Under the pieces are notes generated by a model. The model had not been told where the DNA came from. It did no database searches and saw only the letters and a list, made by a program, of their open reading frames with translations. Of a stretch of 64,000 nucleotides of DNA, positions 44,701-52,436 are shown piece by piece (positions within the stretch are counted from its first letter, which is position 1; every line of letters begins with the position of its first letter). The position numbers and the translations under genes are program-made. Source of the DNA: JBEVJC01 sp040510375 (GTDB lineage Bacteria > Bacteroidota > Bacteroidia > Chitinophagales > Chitinophagaceae); assembly GCA_040510375.1 (NCBI GenBank), contig JBEVJC010000016.1, positions 185,444 to 249,443 of the forward strand, written 5' to 3'.

Positions 44701-45334
44701 AGCTGTCTTTCCGGTTGCCGAAGGTGTAGGTGTTACGGCTGGTTGGTTTGGTGGTTGTAAGATACATGTCAAGATCACCGTCCCTGTCATAGTCAAAGAA
44801 CACCGCCTGTACGGAAAATGATGTATCGGCAAGGCCATATTCTGCTGCCATATCGCGAAATACCGGTATGCCGTTTTTGTCCGGCCCCTGGTTAATATAA
44901 AACAGGTTTCGCCTGCCTTCCTTCACCGACCGGATACTGGTGCTGACATAAATATCTTCAAGGCCATCATTATTGATATCAACAACCGTGGCGCCATTAC
45001 TCCACATGCCTTCACCTGTTACATTTGCACTGGCAGTTACATCAAGGAATCTGAACCCGCCGCTATTGAGGTAAAGCTTGTTGGGACCCATGCTTGCAGT
45101 GAAATATAAATCTTCCAGGCTGTCGTTATTAAAGTCGCCCACAGCTACCCCTCCGCCATTATAAAGGAATTCCATTTTTATCGGGTTGATCGAATCATTT
45201 TCCGTCACCTGGTTTATGAAGTCCACCCCGCTTTCGCTTGCCGGTATTTTAGTAAAAAGTTTTTCTGGAGCATCTGAACATCCCGCAAGCGAAACAAGTA
45301 AGGATAAAGGAACAATAAGATTAATTGGTCGCAT
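41786..45334 (-). CDS. FG-GAP/VCBS repeat, ASPIC-UnbV lipoprotein (copy 2)
   Basis: 1182 residues with leader LSLLVSLAGC. The architecture is the same as copy 1: N-terminal propeller (DFNNDSLEDLYFTAS, DINNDGLEDIYVST), ASPIC/UnbV middle (GIGAKAIVYYSGRPHVQ, TRGYLSCMSQTAHFGLG, WPDGRIQ) and C-terminal propeller (DFDNDGDADLFIGS, DFNGDGKTDLLVCG, DFNHDGYLDLLLAT). First gene of the leftward operon; a TAACTTTG promoter element and operator 5 precede it, bringing the operon into the LacI regulon. Confidence 0.9.
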   Translation of the reverse strand: MRPINLIVPLSLLVSLAGCSDAPEKLFTKIPASESGVDFINQVTENDSINPIKMEFLYNGGGVAVGDFNNDSLEDLYFTASMGPNKLYLNSGGFRFLDVTASANVTGEGMWSNGATVVDINNDGLEDIYVSTSIRSVKEGRRNLFYINQGPDKNGIPVFRDMAAEYGLADTSFSVQAVFFDYDRDGDLDMYLTTTKPTSRNTYTFGNRKDSSHTDFDKLYRNDRNESINHPVFTDVSLQAGIGEKGYGLGVTVGDLNNDGWPDIYVTNDFISSDHLYINNRDGTFTNRVKQSLRHTSQNAMGNDINDINNDGWADLVAVDMNPEDNFRKQKNMGAANYGKYRNMADFGYSLQFVRNTLQVNQGEVGVLKDSLIPYFSDISYYAGVAETDWSWTPSVADFDNDGMKDLFITNGYPKDVTDHDYMAYRQDKGYIVPEKTLLGQIPEINVANYAYQNTPELQFIDVSKAWGLDDMSYSAGAAYADLDNDGDLDYIINNTNGPASLYKNNSDHTTGKNNYLSIRFTGDTANSGGIGAKAIVYYSGRPHVQENFPTRGYLSCMSQTAHFGLGSAGFADSIQILWPDGRIQNITRTPANQLINVHYKNAIADTIRHVEPQSRFTDITGETGISYVHEEFDFIDFDYQKLLPHKLSQFGPALAAGDIDNNGLDDLFVSGPKGKSAIFFLQQANGSFIRRPFQQINHPSLKPWEETGVLMIDLDNDQDLDLYLCSGSVEFPKNDAAYRDRVFTNDGKGNFTEQSHALPDNLSSKLVLKAADFDNDGDADLFIGSRSIPNEFPVPASGFIYRNDSRKGQLRFTDVTKQIAPGLKDLGLLTDATWTDFNGDGKTDLLVCGEFMPVTFFANTNGTFVKTNTGVEQFNGLFNSITPADIDNDGRMDYIVGNLGLNTFYRASASRPFTMYGKDFDGNGSFDAIPFLFLKDNHAVVREFPAFTRDDMFKQMARVKGQFPTYKFFAEAGLTEILSEEERRSALKVSASFLQSAVIRNRGNGRFEMVPLPYQAQWSPVYGILAEDFNHDGYLDLLLATNDLGTEVNTGQYDASYGLLLEGTGNGSFNPRSLQESGFFIPSNGKAIVRFNYQDKYTIAISQNQASLQVYRLNGIDSLIHLAPGEVSADRLLTNGKTRHEEFWPGSTFLSQNSRTLLFDKSTIRIKINSVDGRSRVIAHK

Positions 45335-45377
45335 GGATTGTTGTTAAGCAGTAAACAGGCCCGTTGCGGGAGCCTCT

Positions 45378-45385
45378 CAAAGTTA
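45378..45385 (-). promoter_or_regulatory. -7 element of FG-GAP/haloperoxidase operon
   Basis: TAACTTTG on the minus strand, perfect TAnnTTTG, 43 nt before ATG 45334. Operator 5 lies about 46 bp upstream of it. Confidence 0.6.
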
Positions 45386-45425
45386 TGTTCTTTCATTTAC
45401 CGGAATGCATCCGGATATAATAGCA

Positions 45426-45437
45426 GCAAACGTTTGC
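45426..45437. promoter_or_regulatory. LacI-type operator 5 (perfect palindrome)
   Basis: GCAAACGTTTGC, a perfect 12-bp palindrome, in the divergent region between the FG-GAP operon and higBA. It is closer to the FG-GAP promoter; higBA has its own operator. Confidence 0.8.
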
Positions 45438-45486
45438 ACAGGATTGTCAGATCATCCACATATACAAAAATATTGGCGAAATGTAT

Positions 45487-45523
45487 AAAAGTAACCAAAA
45501 TGGTTACTTTTATATTAGCTTTG
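45487..45523 (+). promoter_or_regulatory. higBA operator and promoter
   Basis: Perfect inverted repeat with 11-bp arms, AAAAGTAACCA (45487-45497) and TGGTTACTTTT (45501-45511), spaced by AAA, followed directly by the -7 element TAGCTTTG (45516-45523). Binding of HigA would cover the -33 region, as expected for autorepression. Confidence 0.78.
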
Positions 45524-45541
45524 CATAAATGGTGCTTCTGG

Positions 45542-45862
45542 ATGAATATCTATAATCGCAATACACTGGTTGCATTTTACAAAAAATATCCAGGCTGTAA
45601 AGAGTCGTTGGAAAGGTGGTATCATGATGTTTTATCTAAAATTTGGCTGAAACCTGGAGATATTACCAGGGATTTTAACACTGCCCGGACAATTAAAAAT
45701 AACCGCGCGGTTTTTAAAATCAATGAAAATGATTACCGGCTTATAGTAGAGGTCAACTTTCAGAAGGGATGGGTATTCATCAAGTTTGCAGGAACACACG
45801 CAGAATACGACAGAATAGACGCCGTGACAGTGAACAAATTTAACAATCATAAGAAAAAATGA
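45542..45862 (+). CDS. higB: HigB-family mRNA interferase toxin
   Basis: 106 residues of the RelE/HigB fold: NTLVAFYKKYPGCKESLERWY, RTIKNNRAVFKINENDYRLIVEVNF, and VFIKFAGTHAEYDRIDA, with the His and basic residues of the HigB active site. Family members cleave mRNA on the ribosome. ATG 45542 is chosen because it gives a normal family length and sits 19 nt after the -7 element. The frame is intact. Toxin-first order, 6 bp before higA, is typical of higBA. Confidence 0.9.
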   Translation: MNIYNRNTLVAFYKKYPGCKESLERWYHDVLSKIWLKPGDITRDFNTARTIKNNRAVFKINENDYRLIVEVNFQKGWVFIKFAGTHAEYDRIDAVTVNKFNNHKKK

Positions 45863-45868
45863 ACAGAG

Positions 45869-46225
45869 ATGCCACTTAAAATATTGAAAACAAAAAAAGA
45901 CTATCAGCAGTCAATTGAAAGGTTTGAAGTTATTTTTCAGGCGAAGAGCGGTACCCCAGAAAGCGACGAAGCCGATATACTGGCCTTGCTGATTAAGGAT
46001 TATGAAAACAAACACTTTATAATTGAGGCGCCCAGTCCTATTGACGCAATCAAATACCGCATGGAGCAACAGGGTCTGACAAACAAGGACCTTGCGCAAA
46101 TCCTGGGGTTTAAAAGCCGCGTATCTGATATTTTCAACAATAACCGGAAATTAAACCTGGCTATGGTCAGGAAATTATATTACACATTGCATATTCCCCT
46201 GGAGACATTGGTAAGGGAATATTGA
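45869..46225 (+). CDS. higA: HigA-family HTH antitoxin
   Basis: 118 residues: an N-terminal helical part (ILKTKKDYQQSIERFEVIFQAKSGTPESDEADILALLIKDYE region) and an XRE HTH (IKYRMEQQGLTNKDLAQILGFKSRVSDIFNNNRKLNLAMVRKL region). This long HigA form neutralises HigB and represses the operon through the 45487-45511 palindrome. Confidence 0.9.
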   Translation: MPLKILKTKKDYQQSIERFEVIFQAKSGTPESDEADILALLIKDYENKHFIIEAPSPIDAIKYRMEQQGLTNKDLAQILGFKSRVSDIFNNNRKLNLAMVRKLYYTLHIPLETLVREY

Positions 46226-46277
46226 AGGGACCACGCATCAGAACACCGAAAGGTGAAAGGAAAAAAAGTAAGTATCC

Positions 46278-46721
46278 ATGAATGATTTCTTCAGGAAATT
46301 ATTTGCCTACAATCATCACGTCAATCAAAAATTGGGTGATGTTCTTGATGCCAATATTGAAAAGATTCCTGAAAAAACTATAAAACTTTATAGTCATATC
46401 ATAAATGCGCACCAGATCTGGAATAACCGCATCAATCCCAGCGAGCATCCCCTGGGAGTTTGGGAGATCCACAGTTTTGGGGATTGTTATCATATTGACA
46501 AATTAAGTTACGCTCATTCATTGCAGATCATCGACAGCCTTGATCTCAATTCAGCAATCCCTGGTCTCCAGGTCAGGGGAAAGACTTTTAATAAAACTGC
46601 AGGAGAAATCTTATTCCATATTATTAACCATTCTACCTATCACAGGGGACAAATTGCTGCCGACCTGCGACAAAGCGGGATTGAGCCGTTGCCAACTGAT
46701 TATTTCCTGTATGGGGAATAA
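46278..46721 (+). CDS. DinB-family protein
   Basis: 147 residues of the four-helix DinB/YfiT metal-binding fold. The His triad is visible as YSHIINAHQIWNN (His near 42-47) and HIINHSTYHRGQIAADLR (two His about 4 residues apart, near 117-122). Family members are damage-induced or thiol-dependent transferases; no substrate can be named. It lies 52 bp after higA but is probably separate. Confidence 0.88.
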   Translation: MNDFFRKLFAYNHHVNQKLGDVLDANIEKIPEKTIKLYSHIINAHQIWNNRINPSEHPLGVWEIHSFGDCYHIDKLSYAHSLQIIDSLDLNSAIPGLQVRGKTFNKTAGEILFHIINHSTYHRGQIAADLRQSGIEPLPTDYFLYGE

Positions 46722-46760
46722 ATAATTAAAACAAGATGTTGCCGATAGCTTCCTGCAGTA

Positions 46761-47243
46761 TTATTGATTCAGGATTAGCGAAAGGGCATAGATAACCCAT
46801 GCCATGGAAAGCAGTAGTGGCACTAATGCAGCCAGATGAGTAACTGAACACCATTTGATTCGCCAGCTGAGCAGACTGGCTTTTAATCCAACATACCGTG
46901 CTTCAGTGTCACCCACAAAAGAATATTCTTTTTCATTTGGATACGCTTTGCCAGGTCCGAGGGCTTCCATTAGTTTAAACGATGCAGATTCTACCGCTTT
47001 TTTATAAAGGGTCACCAGATATTTATCATTGGCTCCAAATACATACCAGATAAGGGAAAGTACTATTCCCAGTACTGCAAAACCTGTTATGGAAGTTTTT
47101 GGGTCAAACAGGAGTTTACCGCCGATAAGCGAGGACTCCAGTGTAACAAAGATGTTGAACCGTGTCCACATGCGGGTATATTGATCTTTCAGGAAAGATA
47201 TTTTCCGTTCATAATCCTTGTCGAGGAACGCGGTTTCGTCCAT
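46761..47243 (-). CDS. Two-helix membrane protein of unknown function
   Basis: About 160 residues. The start is uncertain: ATG 47243 (MDETAFLDKDYERKISFLKDQ) is preferred, ATG 47291 adds 16 residues. Hydrophobic segments lie at SITGFAVLGIVLSLIWYVFGA and HLAALVPLLLSMAWVIYALSLIL; the region WTRFNIFVTLESSLIGG may be a third partial helix. The remainder is cytoplasmic and mixed-charge. It follows the esterase gene on the same strand within 60 bp. No family recognised. Confidence 0.65.
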   Translation of the reverse strand: MDETAFLDKDYERKISFLKDQYTRMWTRFNIFVTLESSLIGGKLLFDPKTSITGFAVLGIVLSLIWYVFGANDKYLVTLYKKAVESASFKLMEALGPGKAYPNEKEYSFVGDTEARYVGLKASLLSWRIKWCSVTHLAALVPLLLSMAWVIYALSLILNQ

Positions 47244-47303
47244 AGCAGTAACGTTATTGACATTGCGGGAATAAACAGGCAAATAAAACATCTCATGGAT
47301 CAA

Positions 47304-48395
47304 TCAGTCGATTTTTTTTGAATAAAATGACCCGTCCGCGGTTTTCAGGTTGACGCCTGTTGTCTTGCCCCCGGCGTCTTTCGTGAATTCGGCGATGCCG
47401 TTCGAGCCCGGGATAAAAAAACTCTCATTGGATATTGCGTGCAACAGGATTTTTTTGGTACCCATATCAACATACATTGAATTGCCCTGCCGCACGAATG
47501 TCATTCCAAGTTCGTAATGCCCGGCAAACTGGTTTAGCAATGAAGAATCAACCTTTACATCAGCTTTGTTGTATACAAATTGCAGCCCCCGGATATTTCC
47601 ATAAGAACTGGCGGTAAGATGACCAGTTTTTTCTACCACCAGGCTTTCCATTTCCAATCCTTTATAATTACGGGCTCTAAGTTGATCACAGAAACTTTTG
47701 AAGGCCGGTGCAGGAGCCATTTCTTCTTCATAACCTCCTGTTGAGATATACAATTTCGCGTTCAGATCCTGATGTTTCTCTGAAAAGTCTTTTTCCATTT
47801 TATACAATAGCTGATTGTCGTACCATAGCGAGGGACTATTGACAATAAACCTGTTAAAGGCGGAAGGCTGTTGAAACAGGGTGTACAATACAAATAGGCC
47901 CCCTAAAGAGCCGCCGACCAGCCCATTATTTTTTTTATCAGTGCGGTAGGCAGAATTTATATAGGGAATGATTTCTTTTTTTATTGCATCCAGAAATGCA
48001 GGTGCACCACCGGATACAGAATCAAAATCTGTATGTGTTGGCGTGAAATCCCGGTTTCTGTTTACAAACCAGTTTTGGGGAAATGCAATTCCGACATAGA
48101 TCATTTCGTCGACAAGATTATCATATAGTAAAGCGTTTTGTGCGTCCAGGATCTGTGGGAAGGTCCATTGTGCATCGAGCACATACATTACCGGATATGC
48201 TTTTTTTAGCGTGTCATTATATGACGCAGGCAATTTTACCAATATCACATAGTCATGATGATTAATTGAAGATGTCAGTTTTATTGCCTTTACACCTTCC
48301 ATTTGACCATTCGGGACCAGTGTATCCCTTACATTTTGTGAAAACGATGTGGTGACAATAAGCGTTACCATAATTAAAAAGGAAAACTGTTTCAT
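47304..48395 (-). CDS. Exported esterase-D/Fes-type alpha/beta hydrolase
   Basis: 363 residues with a signal peptide (FSFLIMVTLIVTTSFSQ). The PF00756-type domain has the lid and core YPVMYVLDAQW, YVGIAFPQNW and the nucleophile elbow GLVGGSLGGLF (Ser163), with a His in EKTGHLTASS. A C-terminal beta domain of ~90 residues follows (LNQFAGHYELG, a DUF3471-like pattern). IroE/Fes-type enzymes hydrolyse siderophore esters, but many Bacteroidota homologues act on acylated carbohydrates. Substrate unknown. Confidence 0.87.
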   Translation of the reverse strand: MKQFSFLIMVTLIVTTSFSQNVRDTLVPNGQMEGVKAIKLTSSINHHDYVILVKLPASYNDTLKKAYPVMYVLDAQWTFPQILDAQNALLYDNLVDEMIYVGIAFPQNWFVNRNRDFTPTHTDFDSVSGGAPAFLDAIKKEIIPYINSAYRTDKKNNGLVGGSLGGLFVLYTLFQQPSAFNRFIVNSPSLWYDNQLLYKMEKDFSEKHQDLNAKLYISTGGYEEEMAPAPAFKSFCDQLRARNYKGLEMESLVVEKTGHLTASSYGNIRGLQFVYNKADVKVDSSLLNQFAGHYELGMTFVRQGNSMYVDMGTKKILLHAISNESFFIPGSNGIAEFTKDAGGKTTGVNLKTADGSFYSKKID

Positions 48396-48698
48396 TGTCT
48401 GTTTTTTATTTAATAAATATTTGAAGAAGCCCTTTCATAAAGAGATTTACTTATTGTGATTGATAGGGTCTGCGGATAAATACCGGGTGGAGTCAGGAGA
48501 AAAATTGGCAGTTGCCATGAAGGGTAGGCATGTGGTTAACAAACGGCCGGATTATTAATCTCTTTTATAAATATACTCCAAAATTCTCCCACTTCGTCCC
48601 AACGATATTTTCCCGATACCCATCTCCTGATGCCGGAAGCTGATACCTCAAAGCAAAAACTGGAACAAATGCTTAATGAGATTTTTCCATTCTATGGT
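48396..48698. other. Gene-free stretch
   Basis: 303 bp between the esterase start and the end of the HTH gene. No convincing coding frame, repeat or terminator was seen. It must hold the esterase promoter, which was not identified. Confidence 0.5.
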
Positions 48699-48911
48699 TT
48701 ATTTTCTGCCCTTATTGTATTCAAGAATATCGGCAGGCTGGCAATCCAGCGCCTTGCAGATCGCGTCCAGTGTACTGAATCGTATGGCTTTTGCCTTGCC
48801 CGTTTTCAGAATGGAAAGATTGGACAAGGTCAATCCAACTTTTTCGGAGAGCTCATTCAACGACATTTTACGTTTGGCCATCATTACATCAAGATTTACA
48901 ATAATTGGCAT
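48699..48911 (-). CDS. YozG-like Cro/CI HTH regulator
   Basis: 70 residues, almost only an XRE HTH: VMMAKRKMSLNELSEKVGLTLSNLSILKTGKAKAIRFSTLDAICKAL region, ending QPADILEYNKG. This short form is regularly encoded next to DUF2975 membrane proteins, as here (1 bp after the DUF2975 stop). Probably an autoregulator of the pair. Confidence 0.9.
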   Translation of the reverse strand: MPIIVNLDVMMAKRKMSLNELSEKVGLTLSNLSILKTGKAKAIRFSTLDAICKALDCQPADILEYNKGRK

Positions 48912-48912
48912 A

Positions 48913-49467
48913 CTATACGGTTAAATCGTTTTCCGATTGAATTTCGATTCCTTTCTTGAATATCTGGCCTATTACAAAAAGTATCACGCCCATAAACAGC
49001 CATACATCGGCTCCGCCCAGGCGTAAATTCTGGATGTCCGGCATCTTCACACCCTGTTTGACAAACCATTCTGAATACCTGACTCCCCAGATGGAAACCA
49101 ATCCGGTTAACAAAGCCAGATAGGAAATATTAAATATAAAACGGCCCACCTCTTTGTTAAACGGATGGGAAAGATTTAATTTTTTATCGTGAAGGATTTT
49201 TATGATAAGATAAAAGATCCATGCTTTCAACACAGCCACGATCGTCATGAGCGAGGATAATATAATAAAATACCCGGTGTCATAATCATAAAGAGCCGAC
49301 AGATCCACCTCACGCCAGAAATATTCAGCTTCTGCGGGACTCACGGCCAACGTTATTATTATATTGAATAAAAAGGCACCGGCTTCAATACATACACCTA
49401 TAAATATTATCCACGACAGGATGTATAATATTTTCAGGATTTGACTGGTTGTGATTTTAATTTCCAT
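48913..49467 (-). CDS. DUF2975 membrane protein
   Basis: 184 residues from ATG 49467 (MEIKITTSQILKILYILSWI), four transmembrane helices: LYILSWIIFIGVCIEAGAFLFN, FIILSSLMTIVAVLKAWIFYLI, FIFNISYLALLTGLVSIWG and VWLFMGVILFVIGQIF. The loop HDKKLNLSHPFNKEVGR and the tail FKKGIEIQSENDLTV are family hallmarks. The longer frame from 49527 runs through an AT-rich hairpin and is rejected. Function unknown; forms a two-gene unit with the HTH regulator. Confidence 0.88.
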   Translation of the reverse strand: MEIKITTSQILKILYILSWIIFIGVCIEAGAFLFNIIITLAVSPAEAEYFWREVDLSALYDYDTGYFIILSSLMTIVAVLKAWIFYLIIKILHDKKLNLSHPFNKEVGRFIFNISYLALLTGLVSIWGVRYSEWFVKQGVKMPDIQNLRLGGADVWLFMGVILFVIGQIFKKGIEIQSENDLTV

Positions 49468-49504
49468 GATTATCAGGTTTAAAGCAAAATAATACATGAA
49501 TTTA

Positions 49505-49543
49505 GATAAATATTTATTGATAAACAATAAATATTTATTTATC
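49505..49543. promoter_or_regulatory. AT-rich inverted repeat upstream of DUF2975
   Basis: ATAAATATTTATTG and CAATAAATATTTAT arms separated by 5 nt. It lies 38 bp upstream of the DUF2975 start and 96 bp past the ABC-F stop. Either an operator for the HTH regulator or part of a transcription end; no clear T-run follows. Confidence 0.5.
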
Positions 49544-49638
49544 GGGACTTCTTGTGTAACTCATTCCTCTTCACCCGGTATCCTGTCAGGTTTGGGCGCA
49601 CCAGGCGATGAGGAAATGTTGTACCGTTCATCCGATCG

Positions 49639-51228
49639 CTATTCCAGTATTATCTCATTGGTGATTCCTATTTCCTGCAGGAATAAATCATCATGTGAAA
49701 TAACCAGCAGCGTTCCATTATATTCCCTGATTGCCGTTGTCAGGATTTCTGTATTCAGGATATCCAGATTGTTTGTAGGTTCATCAAGCGCGATCAGGTC
49801 TGGCGGATGTAAACCAATAGTCAGGCAGCAAAGGATCAACCGCATCTTCTCGCCGCCGCTCAGGGTTGAACAAGGCTTGTCCCAGTAATCACTGTCAAAT
49901 AGAAAGCGGTCCAGCCGGATCTTTATCTCATGTTCCTGCAGGTTCCCCGAACTAAATCTGCCAGCCTGCTGGTATACCGTTAAATCATTGTTGATCAGTG
50001 AATAATCCTGGTCGATATACACCCAACGAAACCCGGCTCTTTCGATAGTTCCCGATGATGGTTGTAATTCTCCCAAAATGAGTTTAACCAGCGTGGTTTT
50101 TCCTGCGCCATTTGCCCCCACGATGGCCGACCTGTCACCGCTGACAATCCCGAAATCAAGCCCCTGTTTCCAGAGGGCCTGCTGGTTAAATTCAAAATTA
50201 ATATCCTTAGCCGTTATCAGGTTTTTACCATGATGCAGGTCGGACTGATCAAAACGGATTTTCATTTCACCCGGTTCAGGCAGCAGCTTCCTTAGTTCAT
50301 CCAGTTCTTTTGAAAGTGATTCAACCTTACCTGCGTGCACTCCTTTTAGTCGCGATAAACTTTTCTCCGCATTATTCCGGAATGTATTCATGGAAATGGT
50401 GGGCAGGCCCGACTTTTCCTGTTTGTTTTTACCGCGTGCATTGAGCTTCTGTTGTCTCTCAAGACTATCGCGTTCAGATTTCTTGGCCTTTCGGACCGCT
50501 TTCTCGCGGTCTTTTAACTCTGACAATAAAGCTTCCGACTCAATTTGTTTCTGCAAAGCATAAAAATCATAATTACCACCGTACACCCTGATACCGGTGC
50601 GGCTGAGTTCTGCCATCGGATCTAAAAGATCCAGCAGCTGGCGATCATGACTGACAGCAAGGATGCTGTCATTGGTCGATCGGATATAATCATACAGCAA
50701 TCTGCGTCCACCCGCATCAAGATGGTTACTCGGTTCATCCATCAATACGAGGTCAGGTTGGTTAATCCGGATTCCCGCAAGAAAGACCCTCGTTTTTTGT
50801 CCGCCGCTAAGTGTATACAGCGGCTGCTCCAGGTCGGGATAATCAAGTTTCCAATATGAAAAAGCCTCTTCACATCGCTGGCGGATGGTCCAGTCGTCGG
50901 CAAGTGCGTTTACATTCTGTTCCGACAGATCACCGGCCAGTATTGCATTTAAAGCATCAAGTTTTCCTGAAACATTGATTGCCTGTGCAACTGTCAGATG
51001 GTTGAACTGGCCAAAATGCTGAGGCACAAAAAAGCAGTCGCCCGACAACCTGACCGATCCCGAGGAAGGCTTCAGTTTACCGGCAACGATTTTAAGGAGC
51101 GTGGATTTCCCAACACCGTTATTACCTATTAACCCTGTTTTGTCAAATTTTTTCAGGCTGAGATCCAGACCGGAAAACAGCAATTCTCCATTGGCCTGTA
51201 TATAGGACAGGCCTTGAATTGTAAACAT
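49639..51228 (-). CDS. ABC-F family ATPase
   Basis: 529 residues, two ABC domains without membrane segments. Walker A: GNNGVGKST and GANGAGKTT; signatures: LSGGQKTR and LSGGEKMR; Walker B: DLVLMDEPSNHLD and DLIALDEPTNNLD. A charged linker (KDREKAVRKAKKSERDSLERQQ) follows the first domain. ATG 51228 is preferred to the TTG at 51243. ABC-F proteins act on ribosomes to relieve stalls, and some give antibiotic resistance; the subgroup cannot be assigned by eye. Confidence 0.92.
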   Translation of the reverse strand: MFTIQGLSYIQANGELLFSGLDLSLKKFDKTGLIGNNGVGKSTLLKIVAGKLKPSSGSVRLSGDCFFVPQHFGQFNHLTVAQAINVSGKLDALNAILAGDLSEQNVNALADDWTIRQRCEEAFSYWKLDYPDLEQPLYTLSGGQKTRVFLAGIRINQPDLVLMDEPSNHLDAGGRRLLYDYIRSTNDSILAVSHDRQLLDLLDPMAELSRTGIRVYGGNYDFYALQKQIESEALLSELKDREKAVRKAKKSERDSLERQQKLNARGKNKQEKSGLPTISMNTFRNNAEKSLSRLKGVHAGKVESLSKELDELRKLLPEPGEMKIRFDQSDLHHGKNLITAKDINFEFNQQALWKQGLDFGIVSGDRSAIVGANGAGKTTLVKLILGELQPSSGTIERAGFRWVYIDQDYSLINNDLTVYQQAGRFSSGNLQEHEIKIRLDRFLFDSDYWDKPCSTLSGGEKMRLILCCLTIGLHPPDLIALDEPTNNLDILNTEILTTAIREYNGTLLVISHDDLFLQEIGITNEIILE

Positions 51229-51407
51229 AATTTCTTTCTTCAATAATGAACAATAGAAGGAGGCCAGGTTAAGGCTCTCCGTTTAATTCAGTGAAAGAAA
51301 TTATTCTACATTATCTGTGAAGTATAAAAGTGAAGGACAAAGTTAAAAAAAAACAGGAAATGGCGATCCGTTGTGCCTGTTAAAATATCCGGACCGCCAC
51401 TACTTTA

Positions 51408-52178
51408 TTATTTTGATAATTCGCCGGCAGCGGATTCGATCACGGCAACGGTTTCTTTAGGTTTTGACATAAACACCAGGTGACTTGCCTTGATCTCTGT
51501 TGTTTTTGCACCCATCCTCTTACTCATAAATCGTTCACCATCGGGAGGAATGGTCTGGTCCTCCGTTGCAACGATATACCATGATTTCTTTGTTTTCCAT
51601 GCGGGGTTTTCTATTGCTGCTACAAAGACCGAGGCAGATACGGGTACCTGGGAGTCGGCCATAAACGCTGCTTTTTCTTTCGGAATATCTGCGCAAAAAC
51701 CGGAATGGTATTTTGCCACATCGTACCACACAAAACCTGCTGAATCCGGAGGAAGGATTCCTGAATTGGGTGCGGGAGGCCCGGCCTGGAGTAAACTCAA
51801 TAATGTTTCTTTTGCATCGGGTGCAAATGCTGCGATGTACACCAGTCCGGCCACTTTCGGATCGTTACCCGCTTCGGTGATTATTGCACCTCCGTATGAA
51901 TGTCCGACCAGCAGGATCGGACCATCCAGTCGTGCAATTGTTCTCCTGGTAGCTGCAACATCATCAGCAAATCCGGTGTTTGGATTAGCTACCACGCTTA
52001 CCTTATAACCTTTTTTGGTAAGCAGGTCGTAAATGGCTTCAAAGCCCGAACCATCGGCAAATGCACCGTGGACAAGGACTATATTCTTGACGGCTGTCTG
52101 GGAATAACCTGAGGGCGTTACAGCCAGGAGAAAAAGGGCGAGGCAAAAAGACATCGCAGGAAATCTGGTAAGTTTCAT
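51408..52178 (-). CDS. Exported alpha/beta hydrolase
   Basis: 256 residues with a signal peptide (FPAMSFCLALFLLAVTPSGYSQ). Fold markers: NIVLVHGAFADGSGF (oxyanion hole), LLVGHSYGGAII (Ser94), an acid in VATEDQTIPPDGE and the base His in KASHLVFMSKP. It resembles the EstC/pyrethroid-hydrolase-like family. Substrate not determined. It is divergent from the DoxX-like gene. Confidence 0.87.
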   Translation of the reverse strand: MKLTRFPAMSFCLALFLLAVTPSGYSQTAVKNIVLVHGAFADGSGFEAIYDLLTKKGYKVSVVANPNTGFADDVAATRRTIARLDGPILLVGHSYGGAIITEAGNDPKVAGLVYIAAFAPDAKETLLSLLQAGPPAPNSGILPPDSAGFVWYDVAKYHSGFCADIPKEKAAFMADSQVPVSASVFVAAIENPAWKTKKSWYIVATEDQTIPPDGERFMSKRMGAKTTEIKASHLVFMSKPKETVAVIESAAGELSK

Positions 52179-52436
52179 GTTTGATTGTTTAGGTTGTTGA
52201 GGTTTCTGGGAAAATACTGCCCGAAGCTAGCCGCACAGGTATGTCCCGGCAACGGGCAAATGGTTCCACCTGTTGTACATTTAGACAATTCGGGGAGATG
52301 CGGGAATATCGGCCTGAAAGGATGCCTGTGCTGGAAGACGGAGGTCTGCCGGATTTATTTCTGGAAAAATTTGAATGGATTGTTCCGTTCTGATGCGACT
52401 TTGGATTCTGGAAAAATCCTGTTACTTTCAGCAATT

